A stretch of DNA of 60,082 bases, taken from Methylococcaceae bacterium (GTDB lineage: Bacteria > Pseudomonadota > Gammaproteobacteria > Methylococcales > Methylomonadaceae). A program made the position numbers and the translations under genes. Below the pieces are notes generated by a model. It saw only the letters and a program-made list of their open reading frames with translations. It was not told the origin of the DNA and made no database searches. Where the stretch lies: the NCBI GenBank assembly GCA_013140705.1, contig JABFSH010000041.1, forward strand, positions 1 to 60,082. The letters run 5' to 3'. Shown here piece by piece: positions 1 to 8,499 of the stretch. Within the stretch, counting starts at the first letter, position 1, and every line of letters starts with the position of its first letter.

Positions 1-98
1 GATCCGATAGGTAAATGGAAAACAATTATCGATAAGAAAAAATCTGTAGTGCCATTTAAGATAAATTAAAAATTGTAACTTATTGAAATAATAAGTAA

Positions 99-598
99 TT
101 ATTGGTAGATGTCACGAAGATGGGTTAGTATCGGGTTGATTAGTTCTATTACTCTATCTATCGGTTGTGACTGAAAACGTCTAAAGATTTCTTTGATTTT
201 CCGTAGCAACGCCGTACGCTTCTTCAGCTTCGGCGCGTAATTTGCTCGCCAGACCTTCTTTAGACTAAGGACACTGCGGAAATCAAAGCCTAGAAAACTA
301 AAGCTTTCACCACAGGCCAAATCGACAGTTCGACTTTTCTCTTCGTTAACCTCAACTTGCAGCTTGCCGAACTCTTCCCGAAGTCGTTTGCTTACAGCAG
401 TTAGCAGCCATCTATGGCGTGGGTAGGCATCAATCAGTACCACCAGATCATCAGCAAAACGAGCATATTCAATGTAGACATATTGACCTCATCGCATAAC
501 TTCTTTCGCCCGCTCCAACATACAATCGACCTCTGTGAGGTAAATTTTACTGAGTAAGGAAGAAATTACTCAGCTGGTTTTCATAAATTTCTCTAAAC
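99..598 (-). pseudogene. Group II intron reverse transcriptase/maturase remnant
   Basis: Reading leftwards on the minus strand, one frame gives VISSLLSKIYLTEVD, then YIEYARFADDLVVLIDA, then a thumb-like stretch with the motif FSFLGFDF. These are the block 4-6 motifs of group II intron (LtrA-type) reverse transcriptases; FADD stands for the YADD polymerase active site. The frame is broken by TGA at 489-491 and TGA at 570-572. The N-terminal palm is absent, and the protein stops at 99 without the usual maturase and HNH parts. No domain V-like hairpin is seen between 1 and 98. I read it as a dead fragment rather than a short working protein. Confidence 0.75.
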
Positions 599-620
599 CC
601 GACATCCAAGTAAAAGTAGT

Positions 621-1340
621 TCAACCCAAATCAGGTCGATTGGCTTTAAATTGTTGAGATTTTCTATCGCCGCCTCTGGCTTTAGGCTCAATCTGCCGGT
701 TAAGCTGGTCTTGAATGCGCTGTTTAAAATGATCGTTGCCTAATACCCAGGACTTGTTGGTGGCTTCCCGGATATCGACGATGGCGTTTTCAGAAAGTTG
801 GTGCTTGAACAAGTCGCGGTAAGCAGCATGCCGAGCTTCCTCCGATTCCCCCAGACACGAGTATTCAAAATGCGGCGCAACCAACTCATCGGGTTGCCCT
901 AAGGCGTTATAACCATGACTTGACCAGGGATAGTCAGAAGGATCGACTGCTATGCCTGCCCGCACCGGATTCAACTCGATGTAGCGCATACACGTTAATA
1001 GATAAGTTTCAGAATCAATGAGTGTGGCTTTGTAACGACCTTCCCAAAGCGTACCGGTGCGCCGGTAGCAAGTGTTGTAGTATTGCACATAGTAACGCCC
1101 CAGCATTTGCATGGCTTTACCCAGGCTTTGTTCGAGGTGCGGAGTAATGAGTAGATGAACATGGTTGGTCATTAAGACATAGGCATGAACCGAGCAGCCG
1201 TGTTTGTCACAAGCTAATTTCAACTTTTCAAGATAGAAGTTGTAATCCGCATCGGCGCAGAATATTTCTGTCCGATTGTTGCCTCGAATAATCACATGTT
1301 GTGGTTGATCGGGGATCACAAATCTGGGTAAACGGGCCAT
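621..1340 (-). CDS. REP-associated tyrosine transposase (RAYT, Y1/IS200-like)
   Basis: A 239-residue protein of the Y1_Tnp fold. It begins MARLPRFVIPDQPQHVIIRG, as RAYTs usually do. The metal-binding HUH motif is seen as NHVHLL (His60 and His62), and candidate catalytic tyrosines lie in GRYYVQYYN (about residues 81-89). The motif TGTLWEGRYKA and the segment around YIELNPVRAG are family hallmarks. The length is normal and the frame is intact. RAYTs are single-copy housekeeping-like transposases that mobilise short REP hairpins. The window holds REP-like hairpins near 14292-14357, but no adjacent pair flanks this gene convincingly. It lies directly beside the group II intron remnant. Confidence 0.9.
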   Translation of the reverse strand: MARLPRFVIPDQPQHVIIRGNNRTEIFCADADYNFYLEKLKLACDKHGCSVHAYVLMTNHVHLLITPHLEQSLGKAMQMLGRYYVQYYNTCYRRTGTLWEGRYKATLIDSETYLLTCMRYIELNPVRAGIAVDPSDYPWSSHGYNALGQPDELVAPHFEYSCLGESEEARHAAYRDLFKHQLSENAIVDIREATNKSWVLGNDHFKQRIQDQLNRQIEPKARGGDRKSQQFKANRPDLG

Positions 1341-1411
1341 GCCTTGTTCCAGTCAGGACAGAGGTTGTCCATTAAATATAAAGTCATTCATTGTTTCAGA
1401 CTCAAAACTCG

Positions 1412-1633
1412 TTAAGAATTTTCAAGAAACGCCTCAACCGATAAGCCAGCACTGCGTATCAGTCCGCGTAAAGTCCCTTGGGCAACTTCTTTGTGGTCTG
1501 GGACGGAAAGGGTGGCATGATGGTTTTCCTTTACCAGAATCATATGGCTACCGCGCTGACGGACAATGACCCAGCTGAAGTGTTGAAAAATCTTAACGAC
1601 CTCCCGACCGCTTAACCGAGGTAATTTAGGCAT
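1412..1633 (-). CDS. hicA: HicA-family mRNA interferase toxin
   Basis: A 73-residue protein with the HicA/YcfA double-stranded RNA-binding-like fold. The conserved region WVIVRQRGSHMILVK carries the catalytic His in the GSH motif, and the later VPDHKEVAQGTLRGLI segment is typical of the family. HicA cleaves mRNA when free of its antitoxin. Its ATG overlaps the stop of the upstream hicB-like gene by one base (TAATG), so translation is coupled. The antitoxin gene comes first here, whereas many hic loci place hicA first; both orders are known. The pair lies among mobile-element debris. Confidence 0.88.
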   Translation of the reverse strand: MPKLPRLSGREVVKIFQHFSWVIVRQRGSHMILVKENHHATLSVPDHKEVAQGTLRGLIRSAGLSVEAFLENS

Positions 1634-1839
1634 TAAGCCGCAACTTCAACTTGCAGGGTTTCTAGGGTCAAGGGCATTCCGCGTTCAGCCCTCACCTCAA
1701 GACAAAGGCCTATGGCTTCTTTGATATTATTGACAGCTTCTTCTTTGGTCGTGCCTTGACTGACACAACCTGGAATAGAAGGGCATTCGGTTACCCACAT
1801 CCCATCTTCATCTCTATCAACCGTTATAAGGAACTTCAT
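1633..1839 (-). CDS. hicB: HicB-family antitoxin
   Basis: A 68-residue protein with the partial RNase H-like HicB fold: MKFLITVDRDEDGMWV, then CPSIPGCVSQGTTKEEAV and an amphipathic NNIKEAIGLCLE helix. It lacks the extra C-terminal helix-turn-helix or ribbon-helix-helix of longer HicB proteins, so operon autoregulation may be weak or absent. It should bind and neutralise the HicA protein encoded immediately downstream. The start ATG sits after a short stretch with no strong Shine-Dalgarno sequence. Confidence 0.87.
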   Translation of the reverse strand: MKFLITVDRDEDGMWVTECPSIPGCVSQGTTKEEAVNNIKEAIGLCLEVRAERGMPLTLETLQVEVAA

Positions 1840-1945
1840 GATGGCTTACTCGAATGTGTTGTTCGGAAGTTGATATTCTAGTCCATTGTTAACGACTTAT
1901 CAATCGAATCTGACCCCTTTGGTTTTCCCCTTGAAATTCAATAGC

Positions 1946-1983
1946 CCCCCTACATAGAGGGGTCTGAAGTCCACTGGACTTCA
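1946..1983. repeat. Two tandem hairpins in the 1840-2206 gap
   Basis: The 367-bp gap upstream of hicB holds two adjoining hairpins. The first pairs CCCCT with AGGGG (about 1946-1962). The second is a perfect palindrome with 9-base arms, TGAAGTCCA and TGGACTTCA, around one base (1965-1983). No run of T follows, so this is not a standard terminator. It could be a REP-like repeat or the recombined end of a lost element. Confidence 0.5.
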
Positions 1984-2002
1984 ACCACCTTAACAACATT
2001 AT

Positions 2003-2138
2003 CGTTAACCCAACACATTTACCGCACTAAAGATTTGGGTTGCGAAAAGATGCAGCCCAACACGGCCTACCAGCCAGGCAATATATCATGGGTTGGAGAG
2101 ATACAAGGGTGGTGGGCAGGCTTTTTTGCCCACTTTTT
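2003..2138. repeat. Hairpin-rich intergenic repeat
   Basis: The stretch contains a TGGGTTGC/GCAGCCCA stem near 2033-2062 and then GTGGGCA (2112-2118) paired with TGCCCAC (2127-2133), followed on the plus strand by five T. It resembles the dispersed GGTGGGC-type intergenic repeats common in gammaproteobacterial methanotrophs. On the plus strand the last hairpin has the form of an intrinsic terminator, but no plus-strand gene precedes it. I do not support the 63-codon plus-strand frame that crosses it. Confidence 0.45.
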
Positions 2139-2206
2139 AACACCGAAAGCATGGATTCATCAATGTGGTGAGCAGAAAAACGTTGCTCACTTGGCTTATG
2201 AAAGTC

Positions 2207-2722
2207 TTAATAGCCATAACCATTAGGACTAGGTATCATAAAACCAGTGATAAACTCTGATCTCACTCCTGGATCGTTAATGACGAATGTTGGGGTAGCG
2301 ATCGATACTCCGAGAGGATATTTTAATATATCTGTAAAGTATGTATTCATAACTGGCCCCTCGAAATTACCATTGATGTCTGTGGTTATTTGTCCAATAC
2401 CAATGCAATTAATAGCGTCACATGGGGAGAATGTGACTATAAAAACATCAAGCGTTTTATTGGCGAGGATTTCTCCAGTAGCGAGATCAGTTAATTTCTT
2501 AAGCTTGACTATTACATCGCCGTCTTTTTTGATCACGACCACCCCTTTTTCTAAAGCCATTGTCGCCACATTTTGCGGATAGCCACCACAAGATATCTCG
2601 CTGCATGGTAAAAATGAGCCTCGATAGACAACGCCATTGTCGGCTGTATCTGCTACCGCTGAAGCCATTGCTGCAACCAACAGTAAATTTATTACAGTAA
2701 TTAATAACAGTATCTTTTTCAT
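2207..2722 (-). CDS. Secreted protein with duplicated PCxxxxC motif, unknown function
   Basis: About 171 residues starting MKKILLLITVINLLLVAA, a clear Sec signal peptide likely cleaved after ASAVA. I chose this inner ATG over the one 14 codons upstream because AGGA lies about 10 bases before it and the signal peptide begins there. The mature part carries two related cysteine motifs, FLPCSEISCGG and FSPCDAINCIG, about 75 residues apart, which suggests two similar halves each closed by a disulfide. No family is recognised. It lies downstream of, and on the same strand as, the PEP-CTERM gene, but 200 bp of repeat separates them. Confidence 0.6.
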   Translation of the reverse strand: MKKILLLITVINLLLVAAMASAVADTADNGVVYRGSFLPCSEISCGGYPQNVATMALEKGVVVIKKDGDVIVKLKKLTDLATGEILANKTLDVFIVTFSPCDAINCIGIGQITTDINGNFEGPVMNTYFTDILKYPLGVSIATPTFVINDPGVRSEFITGFMIPSPNGYGY

Positions 2723-2900
2723 TTTTGATGTCCTGTGAATATGAATAATATATTCAATGCACATTGCAGTGAATTATGGTTAACGATTCTACGATCTCAA
2801 AAAACAAACTACTCTGCGTGACTTTTTTAAAGTCACTCTCAGCAGTTCAGCTTTACTAAATTAGGCTCCGTGTCTTTCTGTCGCTGTCTTGCGGTAGCTC

Positions 2901-2975
2901 GTAGCCCAACATACAAGGCTTCGTTTATGTTGGGCTTCATTGTATTCAGCCCACCCTATGGCCACCTGGTTGATT
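2901..2975. repeat. AGCCCAACATA hairpin repeat overlapping the PEP-CTERM gene end
   Basis: A perfect 11-bp stem, AGCCCAACATA (2903-2913) with TATGTTGGGCT (2926-2936), is followed by a second GGGCT/AGCCC pairing up to about 2955. This looks like the dispersed intergenic repeat that ends in TAGGGTGGGCTGAA on the other strand. The stop codon and last codons of the PEP-CTERM gene lie inside it. Confidence 0.6.
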
Positions 2976-5231
2976 TGTACGCCTCCCAAACAAGCCAAAC
3001 CCAGCCAGGGTTGAGCCAAACAGCCATAATGCAGGAGGCAGGGGCACCGCCGTGGGGGTTGCTGTCCAACTCAAAGAACCTGTGCCCGGATTCTCGTTAA
3101 ACGAGAGGCTGATACCTTGCGGCAAACCGAAAAATTGGTAAGTCAGATTATCGAGACCACTGAATCCATTACTGGCGCTAAACCAATCCAATGAGTCGCC
3201 GACTTGCGGCTGATAACCATTAATGAACTCGAAATGCACTTCAGAATTGAGATCAAACATTGCCTGACCAGAAACATTGATGTGATCCGACCCTGTCGCA
3301 TCCATTTTGATATCCAGGATACCCCCATTCATGACCAAATCGCCGTTGATAGTGAGGGTGACAGGGTCGCCCGGCGCCACTGTGGCCTGGTTGACAACGA
3401 CATTACCGTTAATCAACCCGGAACCTTGAAGCTTGCCGCCATTCAGGGAAAAACCGTTAGCGGAGGTATTCAAAACACCATCCACCTGCGTCAAACCACC
3501 TGTCTGAGTGTAAGTGCCGGAAACATTAAGGGTCCCCGTATTACTAATGGCCACTTTTCCATAGGTTGAGACATCAACATTGCCATCGATGTTGACGTAG
3601 TATGAGGACACATTCAGGTTTGCCCAATTTGGACCGACGCCATCTCCCACGCTGACATTTCCCTTTAACTCGCTGACAATGCCGTTAGCGGAGGAAATAT
3701 TCACATCGCCCCCTTTCAATTCGATGTTTCCGGCAGCCAGTTTTACGCTGTCCAATTCTGTCGTTCCGGCTGTCTGGATAAATTTACTGCCGGGATCGGT
3801 CGGATTTATTTGAACGTTGTGCAGACCAGCGGTGCTACCATCAAAAAGAATCTGACCCGCATTATTGATGGTCGTATTAACGGCGTAAAACTGGCCTTCG
3901 TTTTGGATTGTTCCGGTTATGCCATTGTATATGGTGCCATCCCGGTCATCGAAAAGCTTGCGATTCACCAATAGCCCATCATTGGTGATGGTGCCCGAGT
4001 TGTAGATGGCCTCGATACTATCCGTTGTGGCCGATGCGCCATTGATGAAACTACCCTGATTGGTAAAAATCCCTCGATTGGTGAATTGCCCCAGGTTTTG
4101 CAGTTGCGCACCGGTAGCGTTGTGGAATGTCTCATCCAAAGGAGAGACCCAGCTAACCATCATATTATTTTCCAGAGTACCCTGGTTGCTAAACTGTCCA
4201 TCATTTCTAAACCCAGCGTTAGAAACACCGAGCTCCCCATGCACAAAACTTGCGCCGATCTGGTTGTTAAATTGACTAGTGCTAGAGTTGCTAAATGAAC
4301 CGTGCAGATTATTGAAAACATACCAATTGTTGACGGTAGCACCATTTGTATTATTGAACTCCCACCAGTTTGTAATAGTTCCATAGTTATTAATCATTCC
4401 ATCATTGGCGCCAACACCTCCTCCAATGTTATTGAGCAAACCCAAATTCGTTAACGTTGAGCTATGAATGCCATTGTTAAAATCTGTTGGGTCGCCGTTG
4501 ACGATATGCCCTTGATTGACAAATCCTTGATTGGCAATCGCCGAGTTGACAATTGAAACCTCATAGGAGGGCCAGTGATAGGCTTCCGGATTGAATAAAC
4601 CAATATTAATTATGGAGCCAGCACTATTAGATGAACTGACGATCTCTGCGCCTGAGGCATTGGTAAAATCACCTGTATTTTCGATATTGCCTCTATTTTC
4701 TATCCGGCCACTATTGTGCAGCGCCCCTGCATTATTCAGATAACCTGTGGCTTTGCCGTACCCAGTAGAGGTGTCAGCAGCAACATAGCTTGTCCCTTGG
4801 TATGAATTGACCCTAATGGTCCCTTCGTTATTAAGCGTTCCCAGATTGTTAAATTTAATCGCTTCCACCTCCGAAGCAGCGCCAAAATTATTCAATATGG
4901 CCGAGCTATCATTATAAATTCCTTTATAAGAACCTATGTTGGGAACCTTATATGAATCGTAAACAGCAGACCCTATATAGCCGTAATTTTCAATACTGCC
5001 TTGATTGACGAATTCCGTTAAATAAGGATAAGGTGGCGGACCGGAAATTGAACCGGGAATAAGGTTAGTGCCTGCCGGATTGGAGTAAGTTATGCCGGCA
5101 TTATTCAAAAAGCAGGCGTGTGTAAATGGAGAAGTGCCGCAGGAAGCGCCTGCGCCATAATAGACATCAGCGGCGTAGGTCTGCTGCGAAACCATAACAA
5201 TAAACAGGAGAGTGACTAATTTGATTTTCAT
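2946..5231 (-). CDS. PEP-CTERM sorting-domain surface protein with beta-solenoid-like repeats
   Basis: A 761-residue exported protein. Residues 1-20 are a signal peptide ending QQTYAAD. The body consists of many imperfect repeats of the kind NNAGxLxNxGxIxN, rich in Asn, Gly, Thr and Ser, expected to stack as a parallel beta-helix as in autotransporter or filamentous adhesin passengers. Near the C-terminus VPLPPALWLFGSTLAGFGLF, followed by GRR, is a PEP-CTERM signal in its VPLP form: motif, membrane segment, basic cluster. An exosortase would process it and release or anchor it at the cell surface, often within exopolysaccharide. After the basic cluster there are about ten extra residues (TNQPGGHRVG) encoded by an intergenic repeat. 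A divergent two-component pair lies 340 bp upstream. Confidence 0.88.
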   Translation of the reverse strand: MKIKLVTLLFIVMVSQQTYAADVYYGAGASCGTSPFTHACFLNNAGITYSNPAGTNLIPGSISGPPPYPYLTEFVNQGSIENYGYIGSAVYDSYKVPNIGSYKGIYNDSSAILNNFGAASEVEAIKFNNLGTLNNEGTIRVNSYQGTSYVAADTSTGYGKATGYLNNAGALHNSGRIENRGNIENTGDFTNASGAEIVSSSNSAGSIINIGLFNPEAYHWPSYEVSIVNSAIANQGFVNQGHIVNGDPTDFNNGIHSSTLTNLGLLNNIGGGVGANDGMINNYGTITNWWEFNNTNGATVNNWYVFNNLHGSFSNSSTSQFNNQIGASFVHGELGVSNAGFRNDGQFSNQGTLENNMMVSWVSPLDETFHNATGAQLQNLGQFTNRGIFTNQGSFINGASATTDSIEAIYNSGTITNDGLLVNRKLFDDRDGTIYNGITGTIQNEGQFYAVNTTINNAGQILFDGSTAGLHNVQINPTDPGSKFIQTAGTTELDSVKLAAGNIELKGGDVNISSANGIVSELKGNVSVGDGVGPNWANLNVSSYYVNIDGNVDVSTYGKVAISNTGTLNVSGTYTQTGGLTQVDGVLNTSANGFSLNGGKLQGSGLINGNVVVNQATVAPGDPVTLTINGDLVMNGGILDIKMDATGSDHINVSGQAMFDLNSEVHFEFINGYQPQVGDSLDWFSASNGFSGLDNLTYQFFGLPQGISLSFNENPGTGSLSWTATPTAVPLPPALWLFGSTLAGFGLFGRRTNQPGGHRVG

Positions 5232-5481
5232 AGGGGTTGTTCCTTACTGTGAGATATACAAAAGTAATTACCATAAAGTCTAAAATTACTTTACAAGGGA
5301 TCGCTGAGGCAGTATTTCTAATTAGCCAAAGGTCACACCAGATAGCCTTAGAGTCAAGATGAATGAATTTAGAAATTTAGATGAGCCATTCCTGTAGCGG
5401 GTTAAATGTAAAAAATCCTTTGTCGCTCTTACCGACGTCAATTAATTTGGTCATCATTATGCCGAGTTGAGATCGATTTAT

Positions 5482-5503
5482 CTGTCCCGTGTTTACGGGA
5501 CAG
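5482..5503. promoter_or_regulatory. Perfect inverted repeat upstream of the response regulator
   Basis: CTGTCCCGT (5482-5490) and ACGGGACAG (5495-5503) form a perfect 9-bp stem with a GTTT loop, 65 bases before the response regulator ATG, in the 336-bp divergent gap between the PEP-CTERM gene and the two-component pair. It could be an operator for the LuxR-type regulator or a leader hairpin. No run of T follows. Nothing else in this gap is recognised. Confidence 0.4.
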
Positions 5504-5567
5504 CTGCCATAAATTTTCGGTTGCACTGACAGCCCATCTCCAACGCATCAGTGATAAAATTAATTCT

Positions 5568-6209
5568 ATGATGCACTCAGTACTTATCGTCGAAGACGAC
5601 CCGCAATTTCGTGCGGCTTTTACCAACGCGGTACTTGGCGCCGCTGATTTGCATCTGGCCGGTGTCGCCGACGATTTGCCGGACGGCATCGATTTGCTGG
5701 AACAGACCATGCCCGACATACTGCTGGTTGATATCGGCTTGCCCAGCGGCAGCGGCATAGACTTGATTCGCCATGCGCATCAACACTTCCCAACGTGTGA
5801 CGTGATGGTCGTTACCGTGTTCGGCGATGAGCGGCATGTGCTCCAATGCATCGAGGCGGGGGCTACCGGGTACTTGCTCAAGGACAGTAAAAGCATGGAT
5901 ATTGTCGATCAGATACGCGCTTTGCGTGACGGCGGCAGCCCGATTAGTCCGGTGATTGCGCGAAAGCTACTGGAGCGCTTAATGCCTAAACCCTGCGCAT
6001 CCGAAACTACGCCGTGCCTGTCGGTGCAGGAGCTTTCCGTGCTGGAAATGAGCAGTAAGGGTTATTGCTACGAAGAGATCGCCGGATTGCTTGGTTTGTC
6101 CCGGCACACTATCGGCACCTACGTCAAACGCATTTATCAAAAGCTACATGTGCATAATAAAAGCGAAGCTATCTATGAGGCACGAAAGAAGGGACTGCTG
6201 AATGACTGA
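5568..6209 (+). CDS. NarL/LuxR-family response regulator
   Basis: A 213-residue DNA-binding response regulator. The receiver domain (about 3-120) has the acidic pair Glu9-Asp10-Asp11 in VEDDPQF, the phospho-acceptor Asp55 in LLVDIGLPSGSG, and the conserved Lys in YLLKDSKS. A LuxR-type helix-turn-helix follows (about 148-208): LSVQELSVLEMSSKGYCYEE, then LGLSRHTIGTYVKRIYQKL. It should be phosphorylated by the histidine kinase encoded 123 bp downstream. The gene is divergent from the PEP-CTERM gene, so that gene and its own operon are candidate targets; this is inference from position only. Confidence 0.9.
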   Translation: MMHSVLIVEDDPQFRAAFTNAVLGAADLHLAGVADDLPDGIDLLEQTMPDILLVDIGLPSGSGIDLIRHAHQHFPTCDVMVVTVFGDERHVLQCIEAGATGYLLKDSKSMDIVDQIRALRDGGSPISPVIARKLLERLMPKPCASETTPCLSVQELSVLEMSSKGYCYEEIAGLLGLSRHTIGTYVKRIYQKLHVHNKSEAIYEARKKGLLND

Positions 6210-6332
6210 GAATCAAATAGTGAGTCACCTCTGTGTTTGCATAGAGCTAACTCGTACCATCAACTGGCGCATAGCGATAGACGTGTAATCTTACGCATGG
6301 CAATATAACAGCTGGCAAGGACACAAACGCGC

Positions 6333-7601
6333 GTGGCGATTACATCGAATATCGAAAAAACGACCATGGACGAGTGCCAATTGCATGCGGAAGCCGAGCT
6401 GTTCCATTTGTATTTCGCACACTGGCGGACCGCGATCGTCGGCGCGATGGCGCTGATTGCCGTGGTCGGCGGCACCTTTTGGTATCTGACAAAGAATTCG
6501 GTGCTGTTGTGGTGGATCGCGTTGCTAACCGGTGCGTATCTGCTGCAAGCGGCATTTTGCCTGCGCTATGAACGCAAGTCACCGCAGCCCGATTCGCGCG
6601 AGTTTTCGCGCTGGATGTGGATTTGGACACTTTTAACCGCCGTGACCGGATTGATTTCCGGCACACTGATTTTCTGGACTCCTGCTGAGCAACTTGGCTT
6701 GCTGTTGGCGGCAATCATGATCAACGGTACCTTTGCGGTCGGCGAAGCCTGTGCTGGCGGCCACGAACGGTTGGTGTTCGCCGCTGTTATTTCACAAGCA
6801 CTGATAACCTGCCTCGCGCTGGTTTTGCACGTCAAAATGCCGCTTGCAGTGATTGCCTGTGTAATATTTGCCGCGGTGCTCCTGCACTTCGGACGCGAGC
6901 TGAATCGGGCGATGCGCGACTCAATTGTGCAGCGCCTGCACATACAACAATTAGCGACGCAACTGGAGCAAGGCCAGCAGCGTTTGCTGGAAGCACAGCA
7001 TCAGCAATCGGTGCTGTTCGAACGGCAAAGGGTGATGCAGGACATGCACGATGGCCTCGGCTCGGCACTGTCATCATCGCTGGTTCTACTCGAACAAGGC
7101 GAAGTGACAGTAGCCGAAGCGGCTGTGGTGATGCGCGAGTGCGTTGACGACTTGCGGCTGGTTGTCGACTCATTGGAACCTGCTTCAAAAGATATTTCCA
7201 CGTTGCTGGGCATGTTGCGCTATCGCTTGCAGCATCGATTCGAAGCGGCCGGCGTGCGATTGAGCTGGCATATGGCGGACTTGCCTGCATTGGACTGGCT
7301 TGATCCATCGCTTGCCTTAGATTTGTTGCGATTGACTCAGGAAGCAATCGCCAACGCATTGAAACACGGCGCCGCCACCGAGCTAACGCTGACTGTGCGG
7401 AAAAAAGATAACACCATAGAACTGGTCGTGCAGGATAATGGTTGCGGCTTCGACCTCAACACCGTCATTTTGGGTCGCGGCTTACGCAGCCAGAAACGGC
7501 GAGCCGAACGGCTAGGAAGCGAATTGAAGGTTGACAGCACGCCGGGGAGCGGCACATCTCTGTATTTACAACTGCCCGTGAACCGAGAGCAAAAATCCTA
7601 A
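6333..7601 (+). CDS. NarX-type sensor histidine kinase (HisKA_3)
   Basis: A 422-residue membrane kinase. The N-terminal half (about 30-190) has roughly six hydrophobic segments and no large periplasmic loop, so it may sense a membrane or cytoplasmic cue. A coiled coil leads into the HisKA_3 dimerisation box MQDMHDGLGSALS with phospho-acceptor His239. The HATPase domain follows, with an N box at EAIANALKHG and a G box at VQDNGCGFD and GRGLRS. The start used is GTG at 6333, with AAGGA about 11 bases before it; an in-frame ATG at 6366 is the alternative. It is the likely partner of the preceding NarL-type regulator. Confidence 0.88.
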   Translation: MAITSNIEKTTMDECQLHAEAELFHLYFAHWRTAIVGAMALIAVVGGTFWYLTKNSVLLWWIALLTGAYLLQAAFCLRYERKSPQPDSREFSRWMWIWTLLTAVTGLISGTLIFWTPAEQLGLLLAAIMINGTFAVGEACAGGHERLVFAAVISQALITCLALVLHVKMPLAVIACVIFAAVLLHFGRELNRAMRDSIVQRLHIQQLATQLEQGQQRLLEAQHQQSVLFERQRVMQDMHDGLGSALSSSLVLLEQGEVTVAEAAVVMRECVDDLRLVVDSLEPASKDISTLLGMLRYRLQHRFEAAGVRLSWHMADLPALDWLDPSLALDLLRLTQEAIANALKHGAATELTLTVRKKDNTIELVVQDNGCGFDLNTVILGRGLRSQKRRAERLGSELKVDSTPGSGTSLYLQLPVNREQKS

Positions 7602-7832
7602 CAGTCCAAAGGGTAAATGGCTTGCAGTAAGAAATATGGAGACCAAATAATATCAAGTTTGCGGCCAGCTGCTTACAACTCCATACCTGACATTCATAGT
7701 GTTAATTTTCCATCTCCTGGCTGGCAGGTATTGGCCGGATCTTTCAAAAATGGTTGATATGAGCCACGGTCGGCTATGGAGAATTCAAATAAAATTAGAT
7801 TGTATTTTTAAAAAGCTAATGTTTTTTGTATA

Positions 7833-8237
7833 TTATTGTTCGAATGGATTGAATATAGGAACTTTGAATCGTTTAAAATCACGTACATTCCGGGTGACCA
7901 CGGTTAGCTTATGAACTATGGCAGTGGCAGCAATCATAGCATCTTCGTAAACTGAGTCTGATTGACGATGCATCATCTTAGCCCAAAGCCTGAATGAAGA
8001 TGTATCCATAGGTAGTACATTATAGGTGGCTCCTACTTGGTCGAGCCATAACTCTATCTCAGCATATTTAGCTGGATCTTGTTCCCGGGTGATTTCAATG
8101 CCAGCCTGAATTTCGGCAAGAGTCACTACTGAAATATAAATATCATTATCCGCAACACCTTCGAGCCAAGCTACAACTGATCCATGTGGACGGATTTTTC
8201 GCAGTTCAGAAATGACATTGGTATCAAGTAGAAACAT
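7833..8237 (-). CDS. vapC: PIN-domain ribonuclease toxin (VapC/FitB family)
   Basis: A 134-residue PIN-domain protein that begins MFLLDTNVISELRK. The acidic metal-binding residues are visible: Asp5, Glu42 in TLAEIQAGIE, Asp99 in YEDAMIAATA and Asp120 in TRNVRDF. Its likely role is Mg-dependent RNA cleavage restrained by the antitoxin encoded 7 bp upstream. The sequence is closer to the FitB subgroup than to enterobacterial VapC. The full domain is present, so the toxin is probably active. Confidence 0.9.
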   Translation of the reverse strand: MFLLDTNVISELRKIRPHGSVVAWLEGVADNDIYISVVTLAEIQAGIEITREQDPAKYAEIELWLDQVGATYNVLPMDTSSFRLWAKMMHRQSDSVYEDAMIAATAIVHKLTVVTRNVRDFKRFKVPIFNPFEQ

Positions 8238-8244
8238 GGCGTTT

Positions 8245-8499
8245 CTACAACGCTACAGCTGATCGGCGTTTCGCTCGTCCGCGTTGTGGTATTTCAAAGT
8301 CAATACGGGCTTCATTAGTCATTAGTAACTCTTTGAGTGAAGGACGTGCAGCGTTATTGAGACGTTTCCATTCGTCTATCGGGACGAGCACGGCAGTTTC
8401 TGTCCCTCGGCGGGTTACTACCTGAGGTCCCTCACTAACACAGGCATCCAACAATTCGCTGAAACGGGCTTTTGCGTCTTGTACTGGCCAATTTTTCAT
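8245..8499 (-). CDS. Phd/YefM-family antitoxin
   Basis: An 84-residue protein with the Phd/YefM N-terminal DNA-binding fold: WPVQDAKARFSELLDAC, then GPQVVTRRGTETAVLVPIDE. The C-terminal tail after about residue 55 (LKELLMTNEARIDFEIPQRG) would thread into the PIN toxin and block its active site. It is the first gene of the operon and probably represses it. The pair of repeats CATGACTAGATATATGACTAG immediately upstream (about 8511-8530) is a plausible operator, given as inference. Confidence 0.87.
   Translation of the reverse strand: MKNWPVQDAKARFSELLDACVSEGPQVVTRRGTETAVLVPIDEWKRLNNAARPSLKELLMTNEARIDFEIPQRGRAKRRSAVAL

Noticed and set aside
1339-1569. 76-codon plus-strand frame
   Set aside because: It runs antisense to hicA, has no ribosome site, and its protein has no family features.
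2112-2138. Hairpin plus T5 as a plus-strand terminator
   Set aside because: No plus-strand gene precedes it; its inner sequence resembles a dispersed repeat.
2035-2226. 63-codon plus-strand frame
   Set aside because: It lies in a hairpin-rich repeat; codon use follows the repeat, not a protein.
2870-3100. 76-codon plus-strand frame
   Set aside because: It crosses the AGCCCAACATA repeat and the 3' end of the PEP-CTERM gene on the other strand.
7699-7914. 71-codon plus-strand frame
   Set aside because: It overlaps the end of the PIN toxin gene and lacks a ribosome site or any family resemblance.
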